NCBI GenBank assembly: GCA_965205545.1
Contig: OZ242170.1
Coordinates: 310,001-374,000, forward strand
Length of the DNA stretch: 64,000 nucleotides
Source: Bin55 sp965205545
GTDB lineage: Bacteria; Pseudomonadota; Gammaproteobacteria; Pseudomonadales; Azotimanducaceae
Direction of reading: 5' to 3'
Shown: piece after piece, positions 45,975 through 55,266 of the stretch
Position numbering within the stretch: the stretch's first letter is position 1
How the letters are laid out: every line of letters starts with the position of its first letter
Program-made: the position numbers and the translations under genes
Notes under the pieces: generated by a model
Told to the model about the DNA's origin: nothing
The model's input: the letters and a program-made list of their open reading frames with translations, nothing else
Database searches by the model: none

Positions 45975-46994
45975 CTAATTGGTTTCCGGTTGTCCAACTA
46001 GCTCAATGTCTACTTCGTAATGGTCAGCTTCGTTTAGTCTCCGTTTGAGCGGATCGATTCTTCTCCGCACGGCGTCAACGACGGGATCTGGCTCTTTGTC
46101 GACCAGTGAGTTCGCCAAGAATTGAAAAGCCGCCTCGATACGGGGACCCATGGAGCGACCTACGTGATCTGCATCATAGTAGAGTCTGTATTCGTGCCGA
46201 ATTCTCTCCTTCCACAAGACTTGGTGAAGAAACTCCGTTCCTTCATATAGCCAAAAGAGATCTGCGTCGCCGGCTTCAATAAGGATTTTGAGCCCCGACT
46301 CTCGCAATGTGTCACTACTACTTTGTACGATCGTGGCAGGATTGTTGCTATTCCAGTAATCGCGATCCACTGGACTCCCAAAGATTGATTCCAGCAGCGC
46401 GTCACCGCGCCAAAATCTGTGTTTTGGACGGATATCGCTCCAATCATCGATTGGTTCGATTCCAGGTTCTAGGGCTGCGACCGCGCCGAATACCTCTGGA
46501 TATTTGAAAGCCATTCTGAGCGAGCCCATACCACCCATCGACACTCCCGTAACCATGGTTCCACGTCTATCTGAACGAACATTGAACGAATCTCGTAGAT
46601 GAGCAAGGAAGGGACCAACTAGAAATGATTCCCATTTCTGCGATCCGTCCTTGTAGTCCATATAGAAGGAGCGGGGAGCAACGCTTGGCGCGACAACCAC
46701 CATAGGTGGCAGCTCATTCTTCTTCCACTGTTCAATTAGTCGGGATTGTTGCCTCTTCAGTGCCTCACGAGAGCCGCCACCTCCGTGCAAACTCAAAACC
46801 AATGGGAGTGCCGTATGTTCTTCCGAGTAGTTGGGCGGCAGCAATGCGTAGTACTCAACCTCTGTGGGCACCAGTGAAGAAGAAAAACTACCATCAAAGA
46901 GGGTCGCAGTCTCCTCAGACATGGCCTGCGCTACTAAGAAAACTGTTGCAATGCCGCAAAGATACTGCATGGACCGAGCTATCGAAAAAGTCAT
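45975..46994 (-). CDS. Exported esterase (alpha/beta hydrolase, putative esterase family)
   Basis: A secreted or periplasmic esterase. The signal peptide (YLCGIATVFLVAQAMS) is followed by YYALLPPNYSEEH, the oxyanion region LVLSLHGGGGS and the nucleophile elbow GVSMGGMGS. The Asp is probably in AGDADLFW and the His in DADHVGRSM. The architecture matches the esterase D/FrmB/xylanase-esterase group. ATG 46994 starts it. Convergent with DUF1428 and downstream of the acyl-CoA dehydrogenase pair on the same strand (76-bp gap). It could release acyl groups from an exported ester, including steryl esters. Confidence 0.85.
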   Translation of the reverse strand: MTFSIARSMQYLCGIATVFLVAQAMSEETATLFDGSFSSSLVPTEVEYYALLPPNYSEEHTALPLVLSLHGGGGSREALKRQQSRLIEQWKKNELPPMVVVAPSVAPRSFYMDYKDGSQKWESFLVGPFLAHLRDSFNVRSDRRGTMVTGVSMGGMGSLRMAFKYPEVFGAVAALEPGIEPIDDWSDIRPKHRFWRGDALLESIFGSPVDRDYWNSNNPATIVQSSSDTLRESGLKILIEAGDADLFWLYEGTEFLHQVLWKERIRHEYRLYYDADHVGRSMGPRIEAAFQFLANSLVDKEPDPVVDAVRRRIDPLKRRLNEADHYEVDIELVGQPETN

Positions 46995-47070
46995 TGGATT
47001 GAGGCGTGAGCAACAACTGTAGATTTCGAGTCATTCTAGGGAAACGCTGCCCAAAAATCCTTGGGAACTA

Positions 47071-48147
47071 CTACCAGTCTTGGGATTGAGCGGCTTCCTC
47101 ACGGACCTCATCCGGCGATCCGAGCAGCTGACGATTCAGTCCGATGCGTTTGAACCAATAGTGCAGACCGAGCAAGTCGGTGAATCCCATGCCTCCGTGA
47201 ACCTCCGTTGACTTCCGTGCAACGAATTGAGCGACTTCAGAGAGGTGTGCCTTCGCATGACATGCCACAACCTGCGTCTCATCTGGTATTGCCAAAACAG
47301 AATGCGCCGCATACCAGACCAAGGATCTGCAGGGCTCAAGTTCAGCTGCCATCTCCGCGCACATGTGTTTTACAGCTTGAAAAGATCCGATTACCCGATT
47401 GAATTGCTTTCTCTCCTTGGCGTACGCTACGGATTTGTTGAGCATTGATTGCGCAGCCCCTAGAGAGTCCGCAGCGAGCATGATGCGACCAACCGCAATA
47501 CTTCGCTCCAAGGCCCCGTTGGTGGACGATCCGGGTAGAAGTTCGCAGGGAGTCTCACTCATCGCTACTTTGGCTACTGATCGTGTGCTATCGATGGTTC
47601 GGAGTAAAGTTAGTTCCACGTCGTTCGCATCTACTATGTAAATCTCACAGTCGTGACTGGCCACCAGCAGCTGTGTCGCGTCGTTGCCATCTATCACGAA
47701 GGTGTGTTCGCCACTAATGTGTCCGGAGTCTACAGTGGCTAGTGCACCAGATCTGCTGCCGCTACTTGAGCTAAACGCTACGCCGAATACAGCGTTGCCG
47801 GAGACTATCTTTGGCAGCCAATCCTCTTGCTGTTGATCGCTCCCCGCATTTATCAGAGCAAATGGCGCTACAACATTGGAACCCAGAAAAGGAACCGGCG
47901 CAATTGCTTCTCCGAGTGCTTCAGCCACGAGAGCGGCATCCAGATAGCCTAGTCCCGCTCCGCCAAATTTCTCTGGCACTACGATACCGGGCAACCCAAG
48001 ATCCAGCAATCCACGCGCTATGTCTGTATCTAGTGTTATCGAGTCTCTAACGGTCAGACGAACTCTATCTAAAGTGCAATGTTGTCTTAGGAACTCCCTG
48101 ACGGTGTCCTGCAGAATCGTCTGCTCTTCGCTTAAGGCAAAATCCAT
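47071..48147 (-). CDS. Acyl-CoA dehydrogenase, second of a pair
   Basis: A flavin acyl-CoA dehydrogenase with FALSEEQTILQDTVREFL at the N-terminus, a Gly-rich hydrophobic middle domain, and VHGGMGFTDLLGLH (FAD adenine contact) near the C-terminus. At 358 aa it is slightly short. ATG 48147 lies 5 bp after the stop of the upstream dehydrogenase, so the two are translated together. Adjacent, divergent acyl-CoA dehydrogenases often form alpha2-beta2 heteromers in which one subunit keeps the catalytic base; the mycobacterial ChsE4-ChsE5 pair in cholesterol side-chain oxidation is the well-known case. Which subunit is catalytic here is not clear. Confidence 0.9.
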   Translation of the reverse strand: MDFALSEEQTILQDTVREFLRQHCTLDRVRLTVRDSITLDTDIARGLLDLGLPGIVVPEKFGGAGLGYLDAALVAEALGEAIAPVPFLGSNVVAPFALINAGSDQQQEDWLPKIVSGNAVFGVAFSSSSGSRSGALATVDSGHISGEHTFVIDGNDATQLLVASHDCEIYIVDANDVELTLLRTIDSTRSVAKVAMSETPCELLPGSSTNGALERSIAVGRIMLAADSLGAAQSMLNKSVAYAKERKQFNRVIGSFQAVKHMCAEMAAELEPCRSLVWYAAHSVLAIPDETQVVACHAKAHLSEVAQFVARKSTEVHGGMGFTDLLGLHYWFKRIGLNRQLLGSPDEVREEAAQSQDW

Positions 48148-48152
48148 TCCGT

Positions 48153-49358
48153 TTAACTCAGTTCGTTCCTGTACTTGGGTTCTTTCGGCAATCCTAGAGC
48201 ACGTTCACCAATGATGTTCTTCTGAATCTGCGCGGTGCCTCCTCCAATAATCAATCCTAGGTCCATCATGTAGCGTTGCTGCCACCTTCCTCCATCGCGA
48301 AGCAGTGGTGAGCCGTAGTAGAGTGTTCCCAATTCCCCTAGCACGTCGATTGCAAGATTGGCGATCTGATGATTTAACTCACAACCCTGCAATTTGACGA
48401 TCCACCGGGGCATTCCCGGTTCCTCTCCCTTGGACCGGCTTGTCAAAACGCGCATGCTGTTGTACTTCATGGCAAGAACTCGACCTTGCAGCTTCTGAAG
48501 TCGATCTCGATAGACTGGTCTATCAATCAAGCGCTCCCCGCTGATCGTCTCGCGTTGCATCAAAGACACTAGCTCGAGCAGACGGCTCTCGGTTTGGTTA
48601 GGATCGCCGAGGCCTTCGCGTTCATACTTCAACGTATTGTTGGCCACAAACCAACCTTCACCGCGTTTTCCAATGATCTGCGTTGTCGGAACTCGCGCAT
48701 CGGTAAAGAACACTTCATTGAAGAAGGCTTCGCCGGTCATTGTCACCAGAGGTCGTACCTCTATACCCGGAGTGTCCATGGAAAAGATCAAGTAGCTTAT
48801 TCCCTCGTGTTTAGGTGCATCTGGCTCTGTTCTCACGAGGCAAAACATCATGTCGGCGCGTTTTGCGCCTGAAGTCCAAATTTTCTGGCCATTAATGACG
48901 AAGTCGTCACCATCTACGTGTGCATGAGTTGTCAGCGACGCTAGGTCCGATCCGCTCTCTGGCTCGGAGTATCCTTGGCACCAAGCCATCTCTCCGCGAA
49001 CCGTAGGCGGAATGAGCCACTGCTTTTGTTCTTCAGTACCTAGCTCTAGCACGGTTGGAACAAGCCTGTTGTCTCCTGAATGGCCAGGTCTTACGCGGTG
49101 TTTAGCAAATTCCTCTGCGATTATGTGCGACTTCAAGGGATCTGGTTCTGCGCCATATCCACCGTACTCTCGTGGGATTGTGCGGGCGGCATATCCATGG
49201 TCAATCAGAAGGCGCTGCCAGTCGCGTGCGGCTTGAGCGCGCTCTTCCCCTGTGAACGAAGTGGCGAACATCTCTGGTGATCGATGTTTGTTCTCCTTGA
49301 GGAATTGCCTTAGCTCGTCGCGAAATTGCTCGTACTCTGCACTATAGGCTAGGTCCAT
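48153..49358 (-). CDS. Acyl-CoA dehydrogenase, first of a pair
   Basis: A 401-aa flavin acyl-CoA dehydrogenase. Landmarks are AARTIPREYGGYGAEP, WCQGYSEPESGSDLASL (FAD/substrate site), INGQKIWTSGAKRADMM and the C-terminal GGGTAQIQKNIIGERALGLPKEP (quoted as GGTAQIQKNIIGERALGLP). The length and motifs place it with the FadE6/FadE26-like group. It is the first gene of a leftward pair. In context, it would introduce a double bond into a large acyl-CoA. Confidence 0.93.
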   Translation of the reverse strand: MDLAYSAEYEQFRDELRQFLKENKHRSPEMFATSFTGEERAQAARDWQRLLIDHGYAARTIPREYGGYGAEPDPLKSHIIAEEFAKHRVRPGHSGDNRLVPTVLELGTEEQKQWLIPPTVRGEMAWCQGYSEPESGSDLASLTTHAHVDGDDFVINGQKIWTSGAKRADMMFCLVRTEPDAPKHEGISYLIFSMDTPGIEVRPLVTMTGEAFFNEVFFTDARVPTTQIIGKRGEGWFVANNTLKYEREGLGDPNQTESRLLELVSLMQRETISGERLIDRPVYRDRLQKLQGRVLAMKYNSMRVLTSRSKGEEPGMPRWIVKLQGCELNHQIANLAIDVLGELGTLYYGSPLLRDGGRWQQRYMMDLGLIIGGGTAQIQKNIIGERALGLPKEPKYRNELS

Positions 49359-49438
49359 GGTGTCTTCCCTTGATCGCAGTCGGGAGATTCCATTGGCATG
49401 GTCACCATCGGATTACATGCTCCCTTGAGTTCAAAATG

Positions 49439-50527
49439 TTAGCCCGATTCTGTTGTGATTTCACTGGCTTCATTTCGAATTCCTTTCCATTCGAGCCAGT
49501 TATCGCACAATCCAGCTGCGAAATTGCTCTTGAATCGATCAGGCCTGCAGCTATTCGTTAAACGAAAGTACACCATAGCCCGCGGATCGCTTGCTTCACA
49601 ACGAGTAGCTCCGTGAGGCACTGCATATAAGGTCAGCACGGCATCTCCTAGTTCTATTTCTATTAGATCGGGCTTGGGCCAGCTTCGTCCGTCTTCTGTG
49701 AATGTAGCCGATTCTGCGAATTGATCTCTGACTTGATCCGGATAGTGTCTCAATCCACAGCCATTGGGTGCTTCAGCATGAATGCGTTCCCAGCATGGTC
49801 CGTCGGGACCCATGGGACCGCCTTGCTCGTCTTGAAACTTGAAAAAGTCTTGGATGTGATGGTGTGCGCCACGCAGCAAACCTAGGTTTCCAACACCTTG
49901 TCGAACCTGGTCGGAGAGCGGAATTCCAAGCAAAGCCGTGAAGTTCGTGAGATTGATGCCTGTGCCTGGATAGGTGCGCATTACTCCGTTGTTGCCACGA
50001 TCTTGACTCCACGCATCCAGTTCTTGTGGAGACATTGGGCGATTAATGTGTTGGTGGGGCGGCGTTGCTCCGTTCCAAAGTCCGTCCAAATGTCCGTGCC
50101 AGCCATAAAAGGGAATCTTACAGTCCGGATAACCCGCCTCAGTAATGCGATTTGAAGGCTCGGTAGGAAACTGAGTCGCGATTTGCGCATACTCGAATCC
50201 ACTTACGGGGTCGCCGATCAGATTCTCAATGAGTGTTCGAATTTCAGATCGCTCTTCAACGAGCCTTTGGACGTCGTCATGACGGCTCAATCGAAGCCAG
50301 GAACGTGCGGAGAGCTTGGCTTTGTCTACGATCGACTCCTTTTGACCGGCCTCAGCACCATTCTCCAAGACTCGTACGACACGAGGTAGGGTGCCAATTG
50401 CTGCACCCATTGCACGAAAGAACGTCTTTCGAGCTTGTACTACTAGAGGACGGGGGACTACGTTCCTGAGAACCAAATAGCCGTTACGGACAAATTCCTC
50501 AAGTTGATCGGAGGTGAGGGAAACCAA
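49439..50527 (-). CDS. Phytanoyl-CoA dioxygenase (PhyH) family protein
   Basis: A 362-aa Fe(II)/2-oxoglutarate oxygenase. The N-terminus has the standard EFVRNGYLVLRNVV. The triad is H146-x-D148 (HGHLDGL) with distal H305 (VPHGATRC); the extra length between them (about 160 residues) includes a His-rich stretch GAHHHIQDFF. An Arg in AMVYFRLTN would bind 2-oxoglutarate. It is upstream of and co-directional with the acyl-CoA dehydrogenase pair (80-bp gap), which argues for a lipid-like substrate. Confidence 0.85.
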   Translation of the reverse strand: MVSLTSDQLEEFVRNGYLVLRNVVPRPLVVQARKTFFRAMGAAIGTLPRVVRVLENGAEAGQKESIVDKAKLSARSWLRLSRHDDVQRLVEERSEIRTLIENLIGDPVSGFEYAQIATQFPTEPSNRITEAGYPDCKIPFYGWHGHLDGLWNGATPPHQHINRPMSPQELDAWSQDRGNNGVMRTYPGTGINLTNFTALLGIPLSDQVRQGVGNLGLLRGAHHHIQDFFKFQDEQGGPMGPDGPCWERIHAEAPNGCGLRHYPDQVRDQFAESATFTEDGRSWPKPDLIEIELGDAVLTLYAVPHGATRCEASDPRAMVYFRLTNSCRPDRFKSNFAAGLCDNWLEWKGIRNEASEITTESG

Positions 50528-50588
50528 TGAACCAAGGGGCAGCTAGTATTGGAGACCGCAAGCTAGCTCGTCAATAGGGTTCAAACGG

Positions 50589-51023
50589 CTAACTTGATGC
50601 GTGCAATCCGAGTACGTCGGCGGGTGTTATGCCGAATGCTGTAGCAACGTTGTTGAAAAACGCAATTTCTCGATTCGAAATTATGTCATCGGATTTGATC
50701 ACGCTAACCAATGCATTCATGATCTGCAGCCGTTGGTCAAATGAGAGCACCTTGCTTGTACTTGCCAGATAGCGGTCCAAGGGTGCACTTTCGTAGAGCC
50801 TGGAATTGGCCGCTAATCTAACATCTGCTGACGAGACCTCTTCGCCGGTGGTTTCCTTCACGATGGTTTGTACGGTCTCGACTTCTCGCGTGTTGATGTT
50901 CGAATCTGAACTCGTCGCACGCGCCAGAATCATTAGCGTTGCTTCGTTGAACAGATCCTCCTGAGACTGCTGGGAACCGAACTGAAACAGGTTGAGAATC
51001 GAAGTTAGGCTAGATTGAATCAT
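50589..51023 (-). CDS. TerB-like (DjlA N-terminal-type) protein
   Basis: A 144-aa all-helical protein. ATLMILARATSSDSNINTREVETVQTIV and VLSFDQRLQIMNALVSVIKSDDIISNREIAFFNNVATAFGI follow the TerB pattern: two helix pairs with acidic SDSNIN- and SDDIISNRE-type loops that may bind Ca2+ (key parts LARATSSDSNINTRE and KSDDIISNREIAFF). There is no signal peptide. Function in this group is unknown beyond links to membrane-stress or tellurite systems. ATG 51023 starts it; it faces away from the CmcJ/NvfI-like gene. Confidence 0.85.
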   Translation of the reverse strand: MIQSSLTSILNLFQFGSQQSQEDLFNEATLMILARATSSDSNINTREVETVQTIVKETTGEEVSSADVRLAANSRLYESAPLDRYLASTSKVLSFDQRLQIMNALVSVIKSDDIISNREIAFFNNVATAFGITPADVLGLHASS

Positions 51024-51224
51024 TTAGTTGCAGGTGCTACGCTACAGGGATTTTCTGCGCAAAGTATAGTTGAATGTACCGCGTAGAGGCTACCGATATG
51101 GCAAATTTCCAAGCATAGACTTGGCGCTTTCAGTGTGTGAACGCGAGAAGACACGCTACGAGCGTGAAAATCAGCGATCTGCAACGGTATGCCATAATTT
51201 GAACGTCTCGACTAGGAACATGTT

Positions 51225-52499
51225 ATGAAACAACCCGACGTTTTGGAGACTGGCGAAGCGTTAGAGGAATCGAACCCGTCGGCTTTCAAACCCACCTTTG
51301 AGTTGACTAGAGGTCAACCGCAACCAATAGCTGCAAACGGTGGGTATTCATACATGTATCGGGAGCGCAATGGTGATGCTGGAACGGCCGCTGCCACTGA
51401 AGACGCACTTGCCCAGATTGCGAGGGGAAAGGGTCAGGCACTCATCGACATGCTTGAAAATGCCCCGCCCGGTCCGGTTCAAACCCAGTGGGGAGTGGGA
51501 TTCCGCGGCTACGACGAGTGCATGGAGCACATTCGCAAAAGCAACTTGCAAGCACCGGAAGGCGGACTTGTTGTTCCTTTACGCTACACAATCCACGAAG
51601 AGCCATCCTACTCGATAGTCTCGTCGAACGCGATGTGGCGCGACACGAATCGTGAGTCTGACAAACAAGCATTGCGCAAGAACGAACGCGACAACGGGCG
51701 TCGCTCACTTTACTTTCCACAGGTTCTCAAAGATGCCCGCCGAATGGAAGAGTACTATCCCGGACTATCCGCCTCCAGCCCCGAATGCATGGATAGGCTT
51801 GGCGTCTCGTTGGGATATTGCGAGTCCAATTGTGCTAACTTCTATGATTCAGAGGAAGTAGAGCGGGTGTTTTACCCCGAGATGGAAAGACTACTTCTTG
51901 AGTTCTTTCCGGGCGCTACCGATGCACTCGTCTACAACCACGATGTCTTTGACAAGGACTACCAAGGGGACCGCACCGAAAATCAGGAGCAAAAGAATCC
52001 TGGAGTAAACGCCAACTACGCATACATAGTCCACAACGACCTAAATGACAATAGCGGGCGGGTGCGATGTAGGGAGCTGCTGACCAAGAACTTGAGGAAT
52101 TTCGGCCGCGAACAGCGCTATACAGAATCTCAGGCTGACGCGAAAATGGCGCGGCGTTTCATGTCAATCAATCTTGCCAAGCCAATGGAGCCCGTTCGGC
52201 AGAATCCGTTCGTGCTGTGTGCATGGCCATCGTTCGCGGACCAGCCTTACATTACCAACTATCGTGTATATGACGACAGAGTAGGGGAAACTACACGCTT
52301 CACCTACCGTCGAGAGCATGAATGGTATTGGTTTCCAAATCAGCAACCCAACGAAGTCTCAATGCTCAAGTGCTACGACTCAGTGACCGATGGCTCGGTC
52401 TCACGTTGGTCGTTCCATACCGCCTGCATAGATCCAACGGCTGCAGAAGACGCCCCGTGTAGAAAGAACGTTGTAGTGCGATCGTTCGTATTCTTCTAG
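51225..52499 (+). CDS. CmcJ/NvfI-family non-haem iron oxygenase-like protein
   Basis: A 424-aa cytoplasmic protein. The C-terminal region carries this family's blocks: YIVHNDLND (H270-x-D272), VLCAWPSFAD, REHEWYWFPNQQPNEVSMLKCYDS, distal H398 in SFHTAC and the closing PCRKNVVVRSFVFF (individual runs are shorter than 20 residues, for example WYWFPNQQPNEVSMLKCYD). NvfI is an Fe(II)/2-oxoglutarate endoperoxide-forming enzyme and CmcJ takes part in cephamycin methoxylation, so an oxygenase role is likely. The HxD...H pattern supports this. The N-terminal 100 residues are unusual. ATG 51225 is preceded by TAGGAAC. Substrate unknown. Confidence 0.8.
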   Translation: MKQPDVLETGEALEESNPSAFKPTFELTRGQPQPIAANGGYSYMYRERNGDAGTAAATEDALAQIARGKGQALIDMLENAPPGPVQTQWGVGFRGYDECMEHIRKSNLQAPEGGLVVPLRYTIHEEPSYSIVSSNAMWRDTNRESDKQALRKNERDNGRRSLYFPQVLKDARRMEEYYPGLSASSPECMDRLGVSLGYCESNCANFYDSEEVERVFYPEMERLLLEFFPGATDALVYNHDVFDKDYQGDRTENQEQKNPGVNANYAYIVHNDLNDNSGRVRCRELLTKNLRNFGREQRYTESQADAKMARRFMSINLAKPMEPVRQNPFVLCAWPSFADQPYITNYRVYDDRVGETTRFTYRREHEWYWFPNQQPNEVSMLKCYDSVTDGSVSRWSFHTACIDPTAAEDAPCRKNVVVRSFVFF

Positions 52500-52535
52500 T
52501 GCAGCGTAGCCATCTTTAGCGCGTGTTTTGAATCG

Positions 52536-53279
52536 CTAGTCCAATAGGCGTTCAGAGAAGAAATTGAAGCAGAAGTCGATTTCCTCCGCCGGCACGGCTG
52601 GATGAAGTCCGGGGTTGGCGTGCAATCGTTTGTCTGTACTTCCCAATGCGTCAAAAAGCTCCAAACAGCCGTCGCGAGGAAATAATTCGTCCTCGAGTTG
52701 CATTACGAAGAATACGGGAGAATTGATAGTCGATGCGTCCCGCTTAAGCCTATTGGCGAGCGCTAAGACCGGTCCAGTGGTTCCCAATAATCCGAGCGTG
52801 GCAACATCGACAGGCTCGTTTTCGCGGAACCGATTGGCCAAGTAGGGAATTCCAAATATCGAACCCATTGACAAGCCAAAATAGCCGAATCTTTCGACTC
52901 TGAACTCCAGCCTCAGCTCAGCGATCTTCACTGCGTTTTGCCAATCCACAATCATGTCTTCAATCATGGATGGACGCCGCATTTCCTCCGTTAGCGCTAG
53001 GCGGTCTCCCGTCTTTCTCTGACGAAGTCCATGTACCGGGCCATCCATAGCCAATGACGCGATCCCCTGTTTGGCGAGTCGACGAGCCAGATGTGGAATT
53101 GGCATTTGGTAACGGTTGCCGGAGGCACCGTGTCCAAACGCCATCAGCACGTTTTGCTTTGTAGGTCCGTTAGGAATCCATAGACATCCCGTCACCTCTC
53201 GATGGTCGGGAACTTGAGCAACGAATTCGTGCGTTGCGTACTCTTGTGGATCCTGAGCTGATTTCCATTCCACCGTCAC
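52536..53279 (-). CDS. Alpha/beta hydrolase (dienelactone-hydrolase-like)
   Basis: A 247-aa cytoplasmic serine hydrolase. MAFGHGASGNRYQMPI is the oxyanion loop and FGYFGLSMGSIFGIPYL the nucleophile elbow (GLSMG). The Asp is probably in QLEDELFPRD and the His in GLHPAVPAEE. No signal peptide. The 12-bp spacing to the LLM flavoprotein gene upstream on the same strand shows an operon. Reaction: ester, thioester or lactone hydrolysis; the specific substrate is unknown. Confidence 0.85.
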   Translation of the reverse strand: MTVEWKSAQDPQEYATHEFVAQVPDHREVTGCLWIPNGPTKQNVLMAFGHGASGNRYQMPIPHLARRLAKQGIASLAMDGPVHGLRQRKTGDRLALTEEMRRPSMIEDMIVDWQNAVKIAELRLEFRVERFGYFGLSMGSIFGIPYLANRFRENEPVDVATLGLLGTTGPVLALANRLKRDASTINSPVFFVMQLEDELFPRDGCLELFDALGSTDKRLHANPGLHPAVPAEEIDFCFNFFSERLLD

Positions 53280-53291
53280 AGTTCCCGCCCT

Positions 53292-54365
53292 CTAAGGCAC
53301 ATTGCCGATTACGTCGCGAGCCAATCGTTCTACGGATTGATAGCGAGTGTCGAAATTGGGCAGGACCATGACTTGATGCAGTCCGGCTTCACTTAGATGG
53401 CCGAGCTGGTCAATAATCTCGTCTCTGGTGCCGATTAGACTTGATGCCCTAAGTACATCTGGAGTAAGAAATCTTTCCTCTTCTGGAATGACCCAACAAT
53501 TGTGTCCGGCATGGATTCTTTGATGTCGACGCTCCTCTGGATAGGATTCGATCATCGCACGATAGTCTTCCCAGACATAAGCAAGCGCGCCTCCTGGTTT
53601 CCTCCCGAAGTTTCGCACTTGCTCATAGCCAAAATGAATCGCTGCCATGGCCATAGCCCCGCACTCCGCTTTAACTCGTGGGCTGTCAACCGGTTCACCC
53701 GGATCAAGAACCACAATAGCCGTCAGAGCCGTAGTTTGGAACCGATTCCTGTCTAAGTCGCTGTTGGCAGAGCCACTGCCCGCTTCCAGCATTCTCCAGA
53801 TGTTAGCCATGATGTTCGCATTGGCAGGCATAGCCAATACCGCTCCATCCCCGTGCCTTCCTGCTACCGCAAGGGACTTTGGGCCAAATCCCGAAATGTA
53901 GAGTGGAATGGGATCCTTGAAGTTCACAAAGCCGTCGTTAGGCATAACGTGGCGGATTGGGATCGTGTCTTCTCCATTATCCAAGTAGCTTTCCTCTCCC
54001 TTAAGTAACGGACGAAGTAGTTCGATATAGCGATTGAACTCCGAAATTCGGTGCGGCGGTACTCCCATTACGCGCATCGCTGTGTTTCCAGATCCAACTC
54101 CCAGAAATGTCCGCCCAGGAGCGAGCGCATTAATGGTTGCAATGCTGCTTGCTGTTACAGATGATGGGCGTGTGCCTGTAACCGCAACGCCGGTTCCAAG
54201 GTTGATCCGCGAAGTCTGTGTCGCCGCTAGTGCAAGTGTGGCATAGCAGTCCGACCACAGCATTTGACTGTCAGCCAACCATGCCGAATGAAACCCAAGC
54301 TCTTCGGCACGAACGATGTAGTCGATATCTTTGATGTGGGAAGCAACGCAAACGCCAAATTTCAT
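53292..54365 (-). CDS. LLM-class flavin-dependent oxidoreductase
   Basis: A luciferase-like TIM-barrel flavoprotein. ATG 54365 is chosen because MKFGVCVASHIKDIDYIVRAEELGFHSAW is the family N-terminus (first strand MKFGVCVAS), and it sits 8 bp after the upstream stop. SRINLGTGVAVTGTRPSSV and APGRTFLGVGSGNTAMRVMG are the cofactor-binding blocks, typical of the MER/F420-type subgroup though FMN users share them. The 357-aa length is usual. It is between a DinB-like protein and an alpha/beta hydrolase in one leftward operon. In relatives these enzymes oxidise acyl or alkyl substrates. Confidence 0.9.
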   Translation of the reverse strand: MKFGVCVASHIKDIDYIVRAEELGFHSAWLADSQMLWSDCYATLALAATQTSRINLGTGVAVTGTRPSSVTASSIATINALAPGRTFLGVGSGNTAMRVMGVPPHRISEFNRYIELLRPLLKGEESYLDNGEDTIPIRHVMPNDGFVNFKDPIPLYISGFGPKSLAVAGRHGDGAVLAMPANANIMANIWRMLEAGSGSANSDLDRNRFQTTALTAIVVLDPGEPVDSPRVKAECGAMAMAAIHFGYEQVRNFGRKPGGALAYVWEDYRAMIESYPEERRHQRIHAGHNCWVIPEEERFLTPDVLRASSLIGTRDEIIDQLGHLSEAGLHQVMVLPNFDTRYQSVERLARDVIGNVP

Positions 54366-54373
54366 ACTCTTGT

Positions 54374-55138
54374 CTAAAGTCCTGTGCGATGGCCAGGAGC
54401 AGGGGGATCTTCGGGTGGACCTGCAAAACATTGCGCGATAGCCATCCACGAACTAGCTGAATTGCCGCTGACCTGCAGCTCTACATCCGCGATATTTCTA
54501 CCCTGCGTAACGACTCGACCAAAATCTATGGCGCTGCCCTTTATGAAGTCTTGATCCGAGTGATCATTCCACTCCCAGATTGATCCAGATGGTGCGGTGA
54601 GTCTGACATATGGCGCTGGCGTAGGCGGTGTTAGCTTACGATTGACAAATGTCCATTCGAAAGTTCTTACGCCGATGTGGCATATGTTTTTGACACGGTC
54701 GGTGTGTTCGCGCGTGACGCCAAGCAGGTCGTACACGTCTTGCCCATGTGACCAAGTTTCCATTTGTCGTGCGGTTGCCATCATTCGAATTCCCATGTCA
54801 GGACCGAACCAGGGCGCGCGGAGGTTTGGATCCGCTTCTCGCATTGCGGCGCAAAGATCCGACATGTAGCTGAACCACTGTTCGAGCAATTCGCCGCCTT
54901 CAGTTCTTGTATAGTCGAACGCCTTGCCGTTTGCACGTTCGCGCATCCAGTTCCTAAATCCATCTGGGTCGGTTATGGAATGCAATGCCCACCGGTCCGC
55001 GTCGTGAAGGTGCTGCACAACCCAATTCACTGTGCGATTTTTGAACGGTGTTTCCATATTCCAGTGGCGGGTTTCCAGGGTGGCAAGGAACTCGTAGAGT
55101 GCGCGTCCCTCATCGAAAAAATCGTCGATTTGCTGCAT
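54374..55138 (-). CDS. DinB-like metal-binding protein (TIGR03084 family)
   Basis: A 254-aa protein of the DinB/maleylpyruvate-isomerase fold. The four-helix bundle has candidate metal ligands in VVQHLHDADRW and RQMETWSHGQDV (His residues), and the C-terminal beta part ends SSWMAIAQCFAGPPEDPPAPG, as in TIGR03084. The family sits with acyl-CoA and LLM enzymes in other genomes; its reaction is not known, and thiol-dependent isomerisation is the analogy. ATG 55138 is chosen (AAGAAG just upstream). A longer frame to 55285 overlaps the divergent PhyH gene and is less likely. First gene of the leftward operon with the LLM enzyme and hydrolase. Confidence 0.82.
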   Translation of the reverse strand: MQQIDDFFDEGRALYEFLATLETRHWNMETPFKNRTVNWVVQHLHDADRWALHSITDPDGFRNWMRERANGKAFDYTRTEGGELLEQWFSYMSDLCAAMREADPNLRAPWFGPDMGIRMMATARQMETWSHGQDVYDLLGVTREHTDRVKNICHIGVRTFEWTFVNRKLTPPTPAPYVRLTAPSGSIWEWNDHSDQDFIKGSAIDFGRVVTQGRNIADVELQVSGNSASSWMAIAQCFAGPPEDPPAPGHRTGL

Positions 55139-55266
55139 TCTTCTTGCCGTCCCAAACAGAGCAGGTATTGTAGCTACGCCCTGTATGCCGGAAACTCCTG
55201 AGCAGTCAACCATTGCCGAGAGATCTTGGAGATTGCTAGAATTCGGCGAGTTAGGAGATCTGAACC

